A stretch of DNA of 64,000 bases from Aedes albopictus (taxonomy: Eukaryota > Arthropoda > Insecta > Diptera > Culicidae), in contig NC_085137.1 in the NCBI RefSeq assembly GCF_035046485.1, positions 5,991,977 through 6,055,976 of the forward strand, in the 5' to 3' direction. A model generated the notes under the pieces. It was not told the DNA's origin. It was given only the letters and a program-made list of their open reading frames with translations, and ran no database searches. A program made the translations under genes and the position numbers. This document shows positions 33,970-45,397 of this stretch, piece by piece. How positions within the stretch are numbered: position 1 is the first letter of the stretch; every line of letters starts with the position of its first letter.

Positions 33970-34399
33970 GTTCCAGGTGTCCCGCCGGAAGTGACCAACT
34001 AAAAAAGTGAATCAAACCTTTACATGTGACACATCAAAGAGCGGCTTTTTCGATAACCAGATGAACGGTAAGTAGTAAGATAGTTTCAGTCCATCAGGTA
34101 TCAGGTATCAGAAGGCCGGCTCCAGAGGCACGTTGTCCTGCATTTGGGACATTTGTGCCATCACCATACATATAAGCCGGTTCCATCATTTACCTGAGGG
34201 AGAATGGGACAAGGGATGGAATGGGATTAAGAAAGGGAAAGGTGATGCAATAGGAAGGGGTACCCTAGAAGAGGGAATGAACGCTTAAGCGCAACGAGAG
34301 CTCATAGCCCATACCACAACAGGTTTAATCAGTGCCCTGAAAAGGACACTGTAAAACGCATAAGCTTAAAGAGAGCCTATAGCTCATTGGAGGTGGCTT

Positions 34400-34650
34400 T
34401 TGACGTCATGCGACTTTCAATATGACATTGAAAGGCACGTCATCGAAAGCATCCTCAATATTCAAGAAATCACCCAAGCAAAACCTGCGTTTAAGCGTGT
34501 ACTTTCTTGAAAACATATATAACTTTATGTAAAAGAGTCACTGTGGACATCCCAAATTGGGAGGCATGTGAGTTCACATGAATAGGCATGTCAGCCAGAC
34601 GAACATCACATATGTGATAATCGACAATGCGTTTCAACCATTTCAGAAAG
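34400..34650 (-). pseudogene. LINE reverse transcriptase core fragment
   Basis: On the minus strand it reads HVNSHASQFGMSTVTLLHKV, then two stops, then FLNIEDAFDDVPFNVI. This is the finger/palm region of jockey/R1-group LINE reverse transcriptases (the family usually has FLDIEGAFD). It is degenerate. Confidence 0.75.
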
Positions 34651-34792
34651 AACGAGATAACCAGATAAATCTGAAACTCATCCCATCTTTATACAACGCA
34701 CGCACCCTTTCGGGATAGAACTATGGAGTTATTTTACGCCACGAAAATACCCCATAGAAAACTACAAGAGTTCAAAACATGTTTGATGTACT

Positions 34793-36248
34793 CAAATCCC
34801 TCTGGAGAAAAATAGGACAAAACCCCATTTTCTCCTGGAGATTTGAATTAAGCAGAGCTTTTTAGGGCCCACTAAGTCGATTATATAGCTATAATTCTCA
34901 AGCGGAGGCTAGAGATTCGTAACTATACAAAATAATGGTTTATCCGAAGGTATTTTGAACTTGAACAGATCAGAGTTCGATTCAGAAATACCTCTTGCAG
35001 TCCGCAGAGGACGCGATTCTTTCAAAGCAATAGTTATGGTATACTACAATGGAGGGCGTTGTAGGTACAAAACCACAATGAAACTCTCTTGGAGTAGCAA
35101 TGAAAGCGAGTTATCCACAAAATGTGATCGCAACCAATTAGTTCAGGTTCCCTAGTTCGTTGAGCATGGACGCCTGAATCCGCAAATTTTGCGAAGGATC
35201 ACTCAAAAATGCAAAGAAGGTCAAATGGAGACTCCTAATCTGACATATGCCAATCAGTCAGCTCATGACAAATTCTGCTCATGCAGAGATCGGTTAAGTG
35301 CAATTCTATGTTAAATTATCCATGAACTGCACTATCTAAGTAATCCATCAAACTGAAGCTTGAAGCATCTCAAATTAATGTTTGAGCTACTTCAGATCGT
35401 AGCAATACTGCCAAATATCAGCGAAAATATGCTGAATACAAGAGTTTGCTTGAAGGCATCCATAAGGAAAGGTTGAAACATACTGTTAACGTTATTCTAA
35501 GATGTAGCATGCTGGAGGCACGACACTTTATTTATAATGGTTACCTATACAGGACGAACCAGCCAATGGCTGAAAATCTCTATAATAAAGAAAAAAAACC
35601 TATACAGATATTACCCTACGAAAATGAACTTTTTGAAGTAGAGCCACTTGGGCCACGTACGCTTTTTAGGCTGAAAATTGATCTCAGGTTTCCTAGCCGT
35701 AGTCACTACCCAAACTAGACTGGATTACACTCTTCACAATCACAGCACAAAAAGGAAACATCAACGACAAACCAAATCGGTGTAAACTGAAAAACGCCAA
35801 TTGCGAAAACGCATTAAGCGAAACCGTATAGGTAGTAATGTAAGCTAATTTACAACATTTGAATAATCCCGCCTTTATTTAGCCTCAAATTTAAGACTTA
35901 AGAAGGGCAACTGATTATCTCGGAGAAACGCAAGGTCCACTGCACTATTGCTCCAGTTAGTGCAGTAAGGGCGTAATACTGTGGAGGACGCCCTAATTCT
36001 CCACAGGCTCCGTTTGTGGTTGGGTTTTTATTAGACCCCTCCATTCATTCCTTGGCACGGTAAGCATAAAGCCGCATAACACCATGAATTAGGGGTTACC
36101 TGTTTAGTGGACTCTTACCACTGGATCAGGCGGTCCGTAGTGTTATTCTTAGCCAATTGAGACAACCGCTACTGACACTACACAGCTATCTAGGCTGATC
36201 GGGAAAAGAAGTTAACATTGATGGTTAACATCCGAACGAGCCCGAACA
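34793..36248 (-). repeat. 1.45-kb unclassified interspersed repeat, copy 2 (inverted)
   Basis: Reverse-complement match of 20398-22369 without the two insertions seen there. Its right end (…GAGCCCGAAC) abuts the ~150-bp satellite array. Confidence 0.75.
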
Positions 36249-36597
36249 TAACCAGATGAACGGTAAGCAGTAAAATAGTTTCAGACCATATCTGAATCGG
36301 TTGTGTTCCGGAACCGGTTCCAGGTGTCCCGCCGGAAGTGGCCAACTATAAAAGTGTACCAAACCCATGCATGCGTTGCATCAAAGAGCGACTTTTTTGA
36401 TAACCAGATGAACGGTAAGCAGGAAAAAAGTTTCGGACTATATCTGAACCGGTTGTGTTCCGGAACCGGTTCCAGGTCCGCTGGAAGCGGCCAATTAAAA
36501 AAGTGAACCGAACCCAGACATGCGAAACACCAAATAGCGGCTTTAACGATAATCAGATGAACGGTAAGCAGGAAAATAGTTTCAGACCATATCTGAA

Positions 36598-36724
36598 TCG
36601 CTAATATAGTAAACTGACGAAGTTGAAGGGGTGAATCCTGCTGAATGCGTCTGATGATGACCGAAACGCTTAACGCTAAACAAGCTGTTTATCACCGATA
36701 ATCACCAATCAATCCTCTAAATAA
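36598..36724 (+). mobile_element. 127-bp insertion in the satellite
   Basis: Flanked by the direct repeat CATATCTGAA (36588-36597, 36725-36734), which is satellite sequence. The insert itself is unrelated to the satellite. Confidence 0.6.
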
Positions 36725-37019
36725 CATATCTGAACTGGTTGTGTTCCGGAACCGTTTCCAGATGTCTCGCCGGAAGTGGCCAGTTTAAAAAGTGAACCAA
36801 ACCTCTGCATGCGAAATATCAAATCATCAAAAATGTTCGATAACCAGATAAACGGGCAGCAAGAAAATAGTCTTTGACCCAAGCTCTGTTCACACCCAAG
36901 ATTACCGGTAGTGTTGCAGAATCAGGATTAGATACATCGCTGAAATTACAACAAAACAAAATCGATGCAAGCGATACATATGCGTAAACGAACAAAATCT
37001 TCACTGTAAAATATTTTTG

Positions 37020-37225
37020 CTGGTAATCAGCAAACTTTGCTGAGTTTTGGCGTGCTGATTGCATTCAGCAATACAAATTACTGAGTATCAGCAATTATTT
37101 TTCAACTTGCCTGAACCATCCAGCAATTTTGACAGTTGATCAGCAAAGTTGTGCTGAAATGCAGCAAAAGTGTTGCTGAAATTCAGCAATTTCTTTTGCT
37201 GATTTTTGGCGTGCTGGAAGCATTT
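37020..37225 (+). repeat. cluster of TCAGCAAA/TTTGCTGA inverted motifs, copy 2
   Basis: Dense CAGCAA/TTGCTG motifs with TTTTGGCGTGCTG at both sides (near 37040 and 37203). It resembles 27590-27780. Confidence 0.65.
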
Positions 37226-37796
37226 CAAAAATTTTGGTGTGTTGATAAAAATTTAAGCGATCTTGTCAAATCCTAACATTTTCTTGAGGCGTAATTTTAC
37301 AGTAGGAAATTTTGGGTCGGAATTCAACATTTTGAGGAAGGGCACAAATGAATAAACCAATAAGTTTTTAAATTTTAAGGTGAAGAGTCCTCCAGAAAAT
37401 TTCTTACCAAACCCGATGAGGTAAGCGGTTTTGCTTAATTGTTTGCGTATTTTTTTCATCAAATACATTTATTATTTATCAACTCGAACGAGCACTGTGA
37501 CAAAAGAAGAAAATGATATTTGTTTCGTTCTAGAGTATTTTCAGGATTCAGGAACACTTCGGCTTATGGCGACGGAAACATCTTAGAGTACATATTCGAC
37601 AAGAAAGGCGCTATCACCACTAGGTGGATTAATCTGCGTTTTTTCTTGGTAGAACGCCCCAACTTGTACAATGTCTGCTCCACAGCGTAAAGTTCTAGGG
37701 GTGCTTCCACAGTTAAGAATTAACATATTTAAATCTAGTAACAGGTTGATAACATAATAACCTTTTGCGGTTTTTCCGCCAACGCTAATACATGTT
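37226..37796. other. intergenic AT-rich sequence, nothing recognised
   Basis: Only short frames without similarity. Confidence 0.4.
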
Positions 37797-38461
37797 GACA
37801 GCACCCTCTCAGATAACAATGAAACTTTCTGGGTGTGAAGACCTTGACTAGATAGCCACTTTACATACTTAGTTTCTTCAAAATTAATCTAGAAATGTGT
37901 TAGGAAAAAAATAGACTACTCCTACAAAAAAGGATAATTATCACAAAATAAGTCAAATTTCAAGAAAAAAAATACTGCAAAAAAACAAATTGAGCCCTAC
38001 ACTGAAAGAAATCGTTTTAAGAAATTCATAGTTGATTTACAAAAAAAACGCCTATCGATTTCGTGGACGTTTTGTCTCAAGATTGGTAACTATGTTCCCT
38101 ATCCACCGTCCATAAACCACAATATGGGCACTTTTAACACTTTTTTAATACTTTATTACACGTGTATGTAAAGTAATGGCTCTCAGATTACAATGATACT
38201 TTTTTTCAGTGTAGGGATCAATTTAGATGTTTTAATACCTTTTTCTTAATACTTGACTAATTTAATAATAATCACTCATACACACTTCTTTTGAAGGAGT
38301 TTTATTTTTTTATTAAACACATTAATAAAAGGCCCTAAACAAGTTTAGCCCTTTTTATAAGCCAGTCAATTTTGAAGAAACTATGTTTTCAAACTGGAAT
38401 ATCTAGTCAAGGTCTACACACCCAGAAAGTTTCATTGTAATCTGAGCGAGTGCTGCCAGTT
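37797..38461 (+). mobile_element. foldback element with ~60-bp strong inverted ends
   Basis: The ends are AAACTTTCTGGGTGTGAAG...CTTGACTAGAT (left) and ATCTAGTCAAGG...CACACCCAGAAAGTTT (right). Weaker pairing continues inward for ~200 bp. A second inverted pair, CCTACACTGAAA/TTTCAGTGTAGG (~37997-38215), may be a nested element. Confidence 0.75.
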
Positions 38462-39260
38462 CCGAATAAGATTTGGGGCGTCATTTGTCTCAAATAAAAA
38501 ACTGAAGGTAGCAATCTTAACGAATGTGCGACGAATAAAAAAAAGTTGAAATAGTCCAAAACATTGGAACAGTCTTCTGCACCATCACCATTTTAACATA
38601 AAAAGCCGCGACAGCCGGCAGCCGTCTCTATGAACTCCAACCACGCTTTTTTGTGTAAATCTCCTGAGCAGCTTGAGCTGCACGTTTTTTATTCCGTGTC
38701 GGGTATTTCCATCACTGCGACCAGCTGCACGTTACCAGTCACTCCAACGTAGAAATTATGTCATTCACTGCGAGATGACTGTCATCTAGTTTGGCCCGGA
38801 TTAAGGTAAATTGGTTAAATAGTGTTGCAAGACGCAACAAATACAAATATAGCTCGTCGTAAGAATATAAATGCGAGACATAGAACAAAAATCAAGCAGT
38901 CAGAGCTTCGTGTTTCATCGTGTGTCTCAAGAAAAGGAGACGATTGCTGCTGTTGGACGTTATTAATCAGATACTGCCTTGAACGAGAGTTAGCCTGAGT
39001 TGTTTTGGCGTGATTCGATTCGGTTTAAATGGATGGAGTTTCTAGTATGGTCTATCAATTATTTGTCTATTCAATCAATAGTTTGAAATGCGATAGGAAA
39101 ATCTTCAAAACTCATTAATATCAGGAAGAAAAGAATTAAATCAATACCTTCCATGTTTAATGGGTCTGTGATTGAGTTTTGATGTTTCATTGTTTATGGT
39201 TGACAAATGTTGAATCGATGTGGGGAATACAATCAAATTAAATAAATGTAAGCTTCAGTT
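38462..39260. other. intergenic, no element delimited
   Basis: No ORF or repeat was recognised. Confidence 0.35.
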
Positions 39261-39541
39261 AGGGGCCATATAGCCGAGGCGGTAAACGCACGGGTATTCA
39301 GCATGACCATGCTGAGGGTGACGGGTTCGATTCCCGGTCGGTCCAGGATCTTTTCGTAAAGGAAATTTCCTTGACTTCCTTGGGCATAGAGTATCTTCGT
39401 GCCTGCCACACGATATACACATGCAAAATGGTCATTGGCAGAGGAAGCTCTCAGTTAAAAACTGTGGAAGTGCTCATTGAACACTAAGCTAAGAAGCGGG
39501 CTTTGTCCCAGTGAGGACGTTACGCCAAGAAGAGAGGGAAA
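39261..39541 (+). mobile_element. Feilai-family SINE (near complete)
   Basis: A tRNA-like head (GGGGCCATATAGCCGAGGCG, B box GGTTCGATTCCC) is followed by a body reading GTCCAGGATCTTTTCGTAAA, CACGATATACACATGCAAAA and CCAGTGAGGACGTTACGCC, which I recognise as Aedes Feilai. The flanks AGCTTCAGTT (39251-39260) and AGCTTCGGTT (39542-39551) look like the target duplication. Transcribed by RNA polymerase III and moved by LINE enzymes (family knowledge). Confidence 0.85.
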
Positions 39542-40204
39542 AGCTTCGGTTTTGGAGAAATTTCTTGAAGGCAACTCGATTACACTCTAAAAACGGAATT
39601 TGGCCTGTTGAGGCCATCAGCAAACTGTCGGGGTGTTTGCATTTCACCGCACTGCAGTGTACTGGTAGCCGATCAAGCTATATGATGAGGCATCGAAATG
39701 AACACTTTGTACTATTCAAAACACAACAAACTAGATAGCTTACACCTTTTCCGTCATGTGCTCTTCTAGCTATTCAGGTAGTGAATAAAGAAATTTATTA
39801 TCTGCTTTGTCAAATCCAATTACAATACCTTTTGTATATTGCATACAATACTTCATACAATATGTGCTACCAGAACATTCTTTATAGACACAATAGGGAA
39901 AATGGGGTATAAATAGGGCACCTTCAACTGTATCAAATTAGTCTGAAATATATTGTAAAGTGTTGTACACCCTCTCGTGTCTTTAATTCCCATCCTGGAT
40001 AGTATCCGCGGGAACATGGCCTCTGGAACAATCGATATTGGTTCTGTATTTCAGGTGTCAGGTATTTCAAGTGTAACTATAACAGGAATTCGTGATGAAA
40101 TCCCCAAACAAGCTCCCAGTGGAAATTTGGTATCATTTATATTTGGTATATTTGGAAATGTAACAGAAAACATTAGCGACGCAGCTTACCAATAATCAAG
40201 TTCC

Positions 40205-40384
40205 AACTAAACACCGCACTTTCCGGGCGGGCCAGGATCTTTTCGTAAGGGAGAATCCAAAAATCGCGTTGCATGTTTTGACCTTCTCCTGCCTCTTTGT
40301 AGCATATTTTTCCATACCTAAACCATGGCTCGTTACACTATCGTAGAGTCCGCCTTACCCACTATCTCTTCCAACCCCAACTGA
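40205..40384 (+). repeat. SINE-like module adjoining a GGAATCC array, copy 1
   Basis: Starts near GGCCAGGATCTTTTCGTAAG and ends near CACTATCGTAGAG...CAACCCCAACTG. The same order is found at 55995-56164. Confidence 0.6.
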
Positions 40385-40924
40385 GATTGATCCTGACAGG
40401 AATCTTATTTGGAAGAATCCAGTCGCAAGGAAAAATTCGGAATAAATCCTAGTACGAATATCAGAAGGAAACAAGGGAGAAATTCGAGAAAGAATTCCGG
40501 GAGAAATTCTTGAAAGCATTCAAGAAAAAATCCCTGGAGTAATCCCGGGAGGGATATCTGAAAGAATCCAAGAAATCGCAGGAGCAATTCATGAAAGAAT
40601 CCTGGAGGAATTCCTGGAAGAATCCCGTAAGGAACTTCAGGAGGAACCCCAGGAGGAATCCTAAGAAATCTAGGAAAGAATCCCGAGAGAACTTATCCAT
40701 GAATAATTCCCGAAAGGATTCCTGGAGACATCCTTGAAGGATTGCCGTTGAAGATATCGGGAGAAATTTCTAAAGAAATACCTGAAAGAACCCGAAGAAA
40801 AATTTCCATTGTAATCACTAGTTGAATTTCGGGAGGAATACCTGAAAGAATGTCGAAAGGGATCCCGGATGCAATCCGAAAAGAATTTTCAAAAGAATCC
40901 CTGAATGAAATTCGGAAGGAATCT

Positions 40925-41096
40925 AGGGCCTGTCCATAAACTACGTAGACTCTTAGGGGGGGACGAGAAGTCTGGCCAAAGTCTACGCTCCATACAAATT
41001 TCGAAAATTTTGTATGGACAAAAGTCTACGCTTGGGGAGGGGAAAGGGGGGTCTGAGATGGCAAAAAAAGGCTACGTAGTTTATGGACAGCGCCCT
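40925..41096 (+). mobile_element. 172-bp MITE with ~24-bp TIRs
   Basis: The ends CTGTCCATAAACTACGTAG and CTACGTAGTTTATGGACAG are inverted, flanked by AGGG/CCCT. It contains an inner inverted pair CCATACAAA...TTTGTATGG. Confidence 0.82.
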
Positions 41097-41174
41097 ATAG
41101 GAAAACCGGGAAAAACACTGCTCGACAAAATTTTACAAAATTTGGTGTTATGGGATGAGAAAAAAAGAACAGGG

Positions 41175-41501
41175 GTTTGGGACCCTAGAAGTGTCATAAT
41201 GAAAGAATTTTTGAAAAATATTGGACCGGGCCGTCACAGTTTAAAACCGAAGTTTGTATGGAGCACTTGGGGTGTTCAATTGATATGTGCATTAGAACGT
41301 GCCGTGCATATTTTTAGGCGTTTTCTGTATTTGGGTTAGTTTCGTTATTCTCTAACGCCTGAATATACGCACAGCGCGTTTTAATGCACATATCAATTGA
41401 ACACCCCAAGTTCTTCATACAAACTTCGGTTTTGAACTGTGTAGGCCCGGTCCAATATTTTTCAAAAAATCTTTCACTATGACACTTCTAGGGTCCCAAA
41501 C
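41175..41501 (+). mobile_element. hairpin (foldback) element: ~146-bp arms, ~34-bp loop
   Basis: The left arm (TTTGGGACCCTAGAAGTGTC ... CATATTTTTAGGCG) is the imperfect reverse complement of the right arm (CGCCTGAATATACG ... GACACTTCTAGGGTCCCAAA). Transcription would give a long hairpin RNA. Confidence 0.82.
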
Positions 41502-43260
41502 AAAATTTAGTGTTGAATGGTGAAATCAATGACGAAATCTCGGAATCAATGAAGGAATTCCGAACGGAAACCCTGAAAAAAGTCAAGGAGAAATTTGTGA
41601 AGGAATTTCGGTAAGATTTCAAACAGAACAGAACAAATGAATCTCAGATGCAATCTTGACAATAATCCGTGAAAAAAATCCGAAATGAATTCCAAGTGAA
41701 ATCCCTAAAGAAATCCTGGAAGGATGGAATTCCAGGAGAAAACGGAATAAAAAAAATACTGAAAGTATCCTTGACAGAATCCTACGAGAGTTCCAGAAGG
41801 AAATCCCGAGAGGAATCCATGAATACAAATTTTAGGAATTCCTGAATTTTTAGAAAGATATGCTCAAGGAATCTCCGGAGAAATTTCCGAAGAATTCATA
41901 AATAAATCTTGGGATAAAATTCCGGGAGAAATCAATAAAGGAATCCCAAAGGAACTCCCACAACAGTCCTTAAAATGAATCCCAGGAGGAATCTAGGAAT
42001 CGATGAAAAATTTCCTGAAGTAATCTCGTAGGTAATCTCTGAAGGAAGCTCTGGAGAAATCACTGAAAGAATATCGGGAGAAAACGCAGAAAGAATCCTG
42101 GAAGAATCCCTGGTGCAATCTTGCGAATAATCCGTGAAAAACAAATATTCCTACACCCACAGGAAACTTGGAAGGAATTCCTAAAGGAATTTCAGAAAGA
42201 ACAGGAAGAAATCTTCACATAATTGTGGAGAAATCCCTGAAGGAGTCCGAGGATAAATCCCTATTGAAAACCAGGAAAGGATCAAAAACGAAATTCTGAA
42301 AAGAAGCTAGGCAGGGGGAAATCGAAATTCGGGAAAAAATCTAAAAGAAATCCATAAAATAATCTAAATCCTGGAAGGAATCTTTGAGAGAATTCAGGAA
42401 GGAATCCCTGGAGAAATGCTTGGCGGAATCCCTAGGGATTTTTTTGAAAATATCCCGGGAGAAATCCCGAAAAGAATCACCGAAGAAATCTCCAAAAAAT
42501 CCAGGAGTAATCCCCGAAAAAAATCCTGAATGTAAGGTTATATCCTTCATTCAACCGCAATCTTAAATAAAGCCCGTTAAAAATGTAAATGATGGAACGC
42601 CAGAAGGATTGCCGAGAAAAATCTCTAAAAAATCCCGGGAAGTAACCTTGAAAGAATTCTCGAATAAATCTTCGGAAGAATCCTTTATAGAAACAGGGGA
42701 ACATCAATGAAGACATCTAGAGAAGACTTCGTGAAGGAGTCACGGAAGAAATTTCTAAAGAAAGCCTGGAAGAATTCGCTGAAGGAATTCCGAACAATAA
42801 AACAACAGAGATTCCTGGAGAAATCTCTGAAGGAATCCTAACGAAACTTCACATAAAATCATGAGAATCCTGGGGGATTCCCTGAAAGAATTTCAGGCGA
42901 AACCCCCAAGAAAAACACGAAAATGATTAATCAAGGGGTCCCGAGAGGACGGAAACCCAAGACACGATTTCTTGTGATATCCCAGAAAAAATCCTTAAAG
43001 GTATCCCGTGAGAAATCAATGAAGAAATCCGGGGTGGAATCCCTGGGATAATCCCGAAAGGAATCCCAGGAGAAACACATGCAAGAATTTTGAAGGAATC
43101 CCTGGAAAAATTTCGGGAGGAGTCCCTTTGAGAATACCTGGAGGCTTCCTTGGAAAAATACTTGTAAGAAATCCAAAGAAAAATCGTGAGTGATATATCA
43201 GGGAAAAATCCATGAAGAATTATCGGGAGGAATTGCTGAATATTTTCAGAGAAAAATCAT

Positions 43261-44449
43261 TTTGTGACAAAAATCACAACAGTGCCATTTAGTGTGGTGA
43301 TTTTTAACTAAAAATCCTTTTGACACATGGCGCTTATACACTTATACACTTGAACGGTTTTGTTGAAGACGTAAACTTTATAGCTCATTTCTGTGTCGGG
43401 ATATTTGCAACCTGTTCCAAGGATCTCAAACTAATAATTTTATTACCGAATTAAGCTTGGCTAGATAAGAATGTTTGCAAAAAACACCGACATTTTATCT
43501 CTCTGTTAGACTGAGATACTATCAAATTAAATCAATTAAACTACAGCATCATCTGGTGAGTAAATTTCTAACTAATCAAGAGGTCATTTAATTAGAAAGT
43601 TCACATCCGTATAAAGAACTCCGTCAAAGACACCAACATCAAATTTTGAACCATGGTTAAGATATCAGGAAAACAAATCAACGTGTTTCCCTAAAACAAA
43701 AAAAAAAACTGTTCTCTCGCCCAAACGATCGGCATGCTTCTATGGGCATATGGAATTGTCTGATCGTTTTTGAGATATTTGTAGTTTGCAGATAACTGCA
43801 TTCCTAATTTTTTCAGAATGCACCAATTTGATGTAATCACTAACTTCACATTTGAAATTTGATTCATATACCACGACGGTATGTAATCTCTACATAGGGT
43901 ATATGTGCCATTAGTAATCTCACGCTCCCAAAATGGTCCTATTTGAAAAACAAGCGAAAACGGCACCGTTCATTTTGTTTTCATGCGTGCTCACTTTTAA
44001 CAAAAATACAAAAATAAGAAACTAAAACACAGTACTTCAATCCTGTGTTTTTTCGTAGGATGAAAATGGGAGCCACATGCAAAATAAGGGAATCAATACC
44101 CTACACTAAACATCTTGGATCCTATTGCAACCTTCACGAACTTTGTTAAACAGAAAAAATCATACAACATGCATCTGGTTGAGAACCACTGGTGTTAGCG
44201 ATGCCTATGAGGACGATCTTAGAAAAGATAAAAACGACCGTTGATTCCATTGTGTACATTGTGCGAGTGGGAAAGTGTTGTGAAAGTCGAATGAAACTTT
44301 TAGTGCCGATGATTAGTGAATGACTAGAGCATTTGTTTGATAATTGATTGTCCGTCCATGATCCTTGAAGTCATCGAGCTCAATAGTTACGTAAACCTCG
44401 TGGATGTGTCATCATGAATTACCACAGCAGCGTTTTTTTTTTCATAATT
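43261..44449. other. intergenic, no feature recognised
   Basis: AT-rich sequence downstream of Fat; no coding region or repeat was delimited. Confidence 0.4.
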
Positions 44450-45397
44450 AACATTTATTTCCTGTTTTGTTTGAAATTTTACAGAAATTCATTTCACTAG
44501 ATTCAATTGGAGTTGTTTTGTTACTAGGCTATTTACATACTGTATCATTGCCGAAAAGAAAACCGTTGGTTTGTACATGTTAATTTAGAATTGTAATTTC
44601 ATGTTGTTATAAATGGGAATGTCCTACCTGTTTGAAACTTACATGGCTAGCATTCTACAGCTCTAAACTACGCAGTTAAAACAGTCTCATTTGGAAGTAA
44701 TTTATTTACGATTTATGTTATTGCTTTAATAAAAACGTTAACCTACGCCTAGCGACGAAATTGTTAAAAGAGTTTTCGTTTAACTCATAAAAGCATATGG
44801 CAAGATAGTTTACGATGATTCTCCTTCCTTCTCCTTTTCTGCTAAAATTGCCTATTTACAGTTTAAAACATTGCGAATCTCTTATTGTGTGTTCAAACCC
44901 CTATTATAAAACATAGCACTGATTCAGTTTCCTAGTTAAATCAAAGTCCCCGCTCAGGCCCGCGAATCACCCGCCAAATTCTGAGATTCAACGGTTGGGC
45001 CAGAAAAGGGGACGCTTACTCGCACACGCCTGGTGTCATGGTAATAAATGCACATTTGGAGGACCTTTCAGTTTGCCTATTACGTACAAATGTTTTCAGT
45101 AGATGGCGCTATTACTACAGTTCTGCTTTTCTCTATCTTACACTTCATCTTTCCCGCGCGATTTCCTACTCCCTACTCCTACTTATGTGTGTATACATGG
45201 AACTCGAGGTCGTACCTTGATACAAGGCAAAGCAAAAATTTGCACACAATGAGAGTGTGGAAAGTGTTGGTTGCACTTCGTTCTACGTCTTCCTTCTTTC
45301 TTTCCAGTCGGCATACTCGAAACGTACTAATTAAAATTCAGTTGGCGCTAGTATTTACACGTTATTTAAATCACCATTCTTCTGTGTCTCCCAGTTG
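44450..45397 (-). other. candidate 3' UTR of the Fat-type gene
   Basis: This is the sequence after the stop codon. On the minus strand AATAAA motifs occur at 44701-44706 and 44454-44459. The true end cannot be fixed from sequence alone. Confidence 0.35.

Larger units (their letters stand above)
32860..36870 (+). repeat. ~150-bp satellite array (interrupted)
   Basis: Units carry a GAACCGGTTCC(A/G) palindrome, CCGCCGGAAGTGGCC, CATGCATGCGACAC and GATGAACGGTAAGCAG. Palindrome positions near 32923, 33076, 33226, 33375 and 33529 give a period of 149-154 bp. The array is broken by a MITE (33542-33969), a 2.1-kb block (~34098-36246) and a 127-bp insert (36598-36724). Confidence 0.85.
40385..43260 (+). 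repeat. large degenerate GGAATCC minisatellite
   Basis: Nearly 2.9 kb of units such as GAATCCCGGGAGGAATCC and GAAATCCCTGAAGGAATC. It is interrupted by a MITE (40925-41096) and a hairpin element (41175-41501). Many short frames here are spurious. Confidence 0.85.

Noticed and set aside
40905..41339. 144-codon plus-strand open frame
   Set aside because: It runs through a MITE and a hairpin arm; not a gene.
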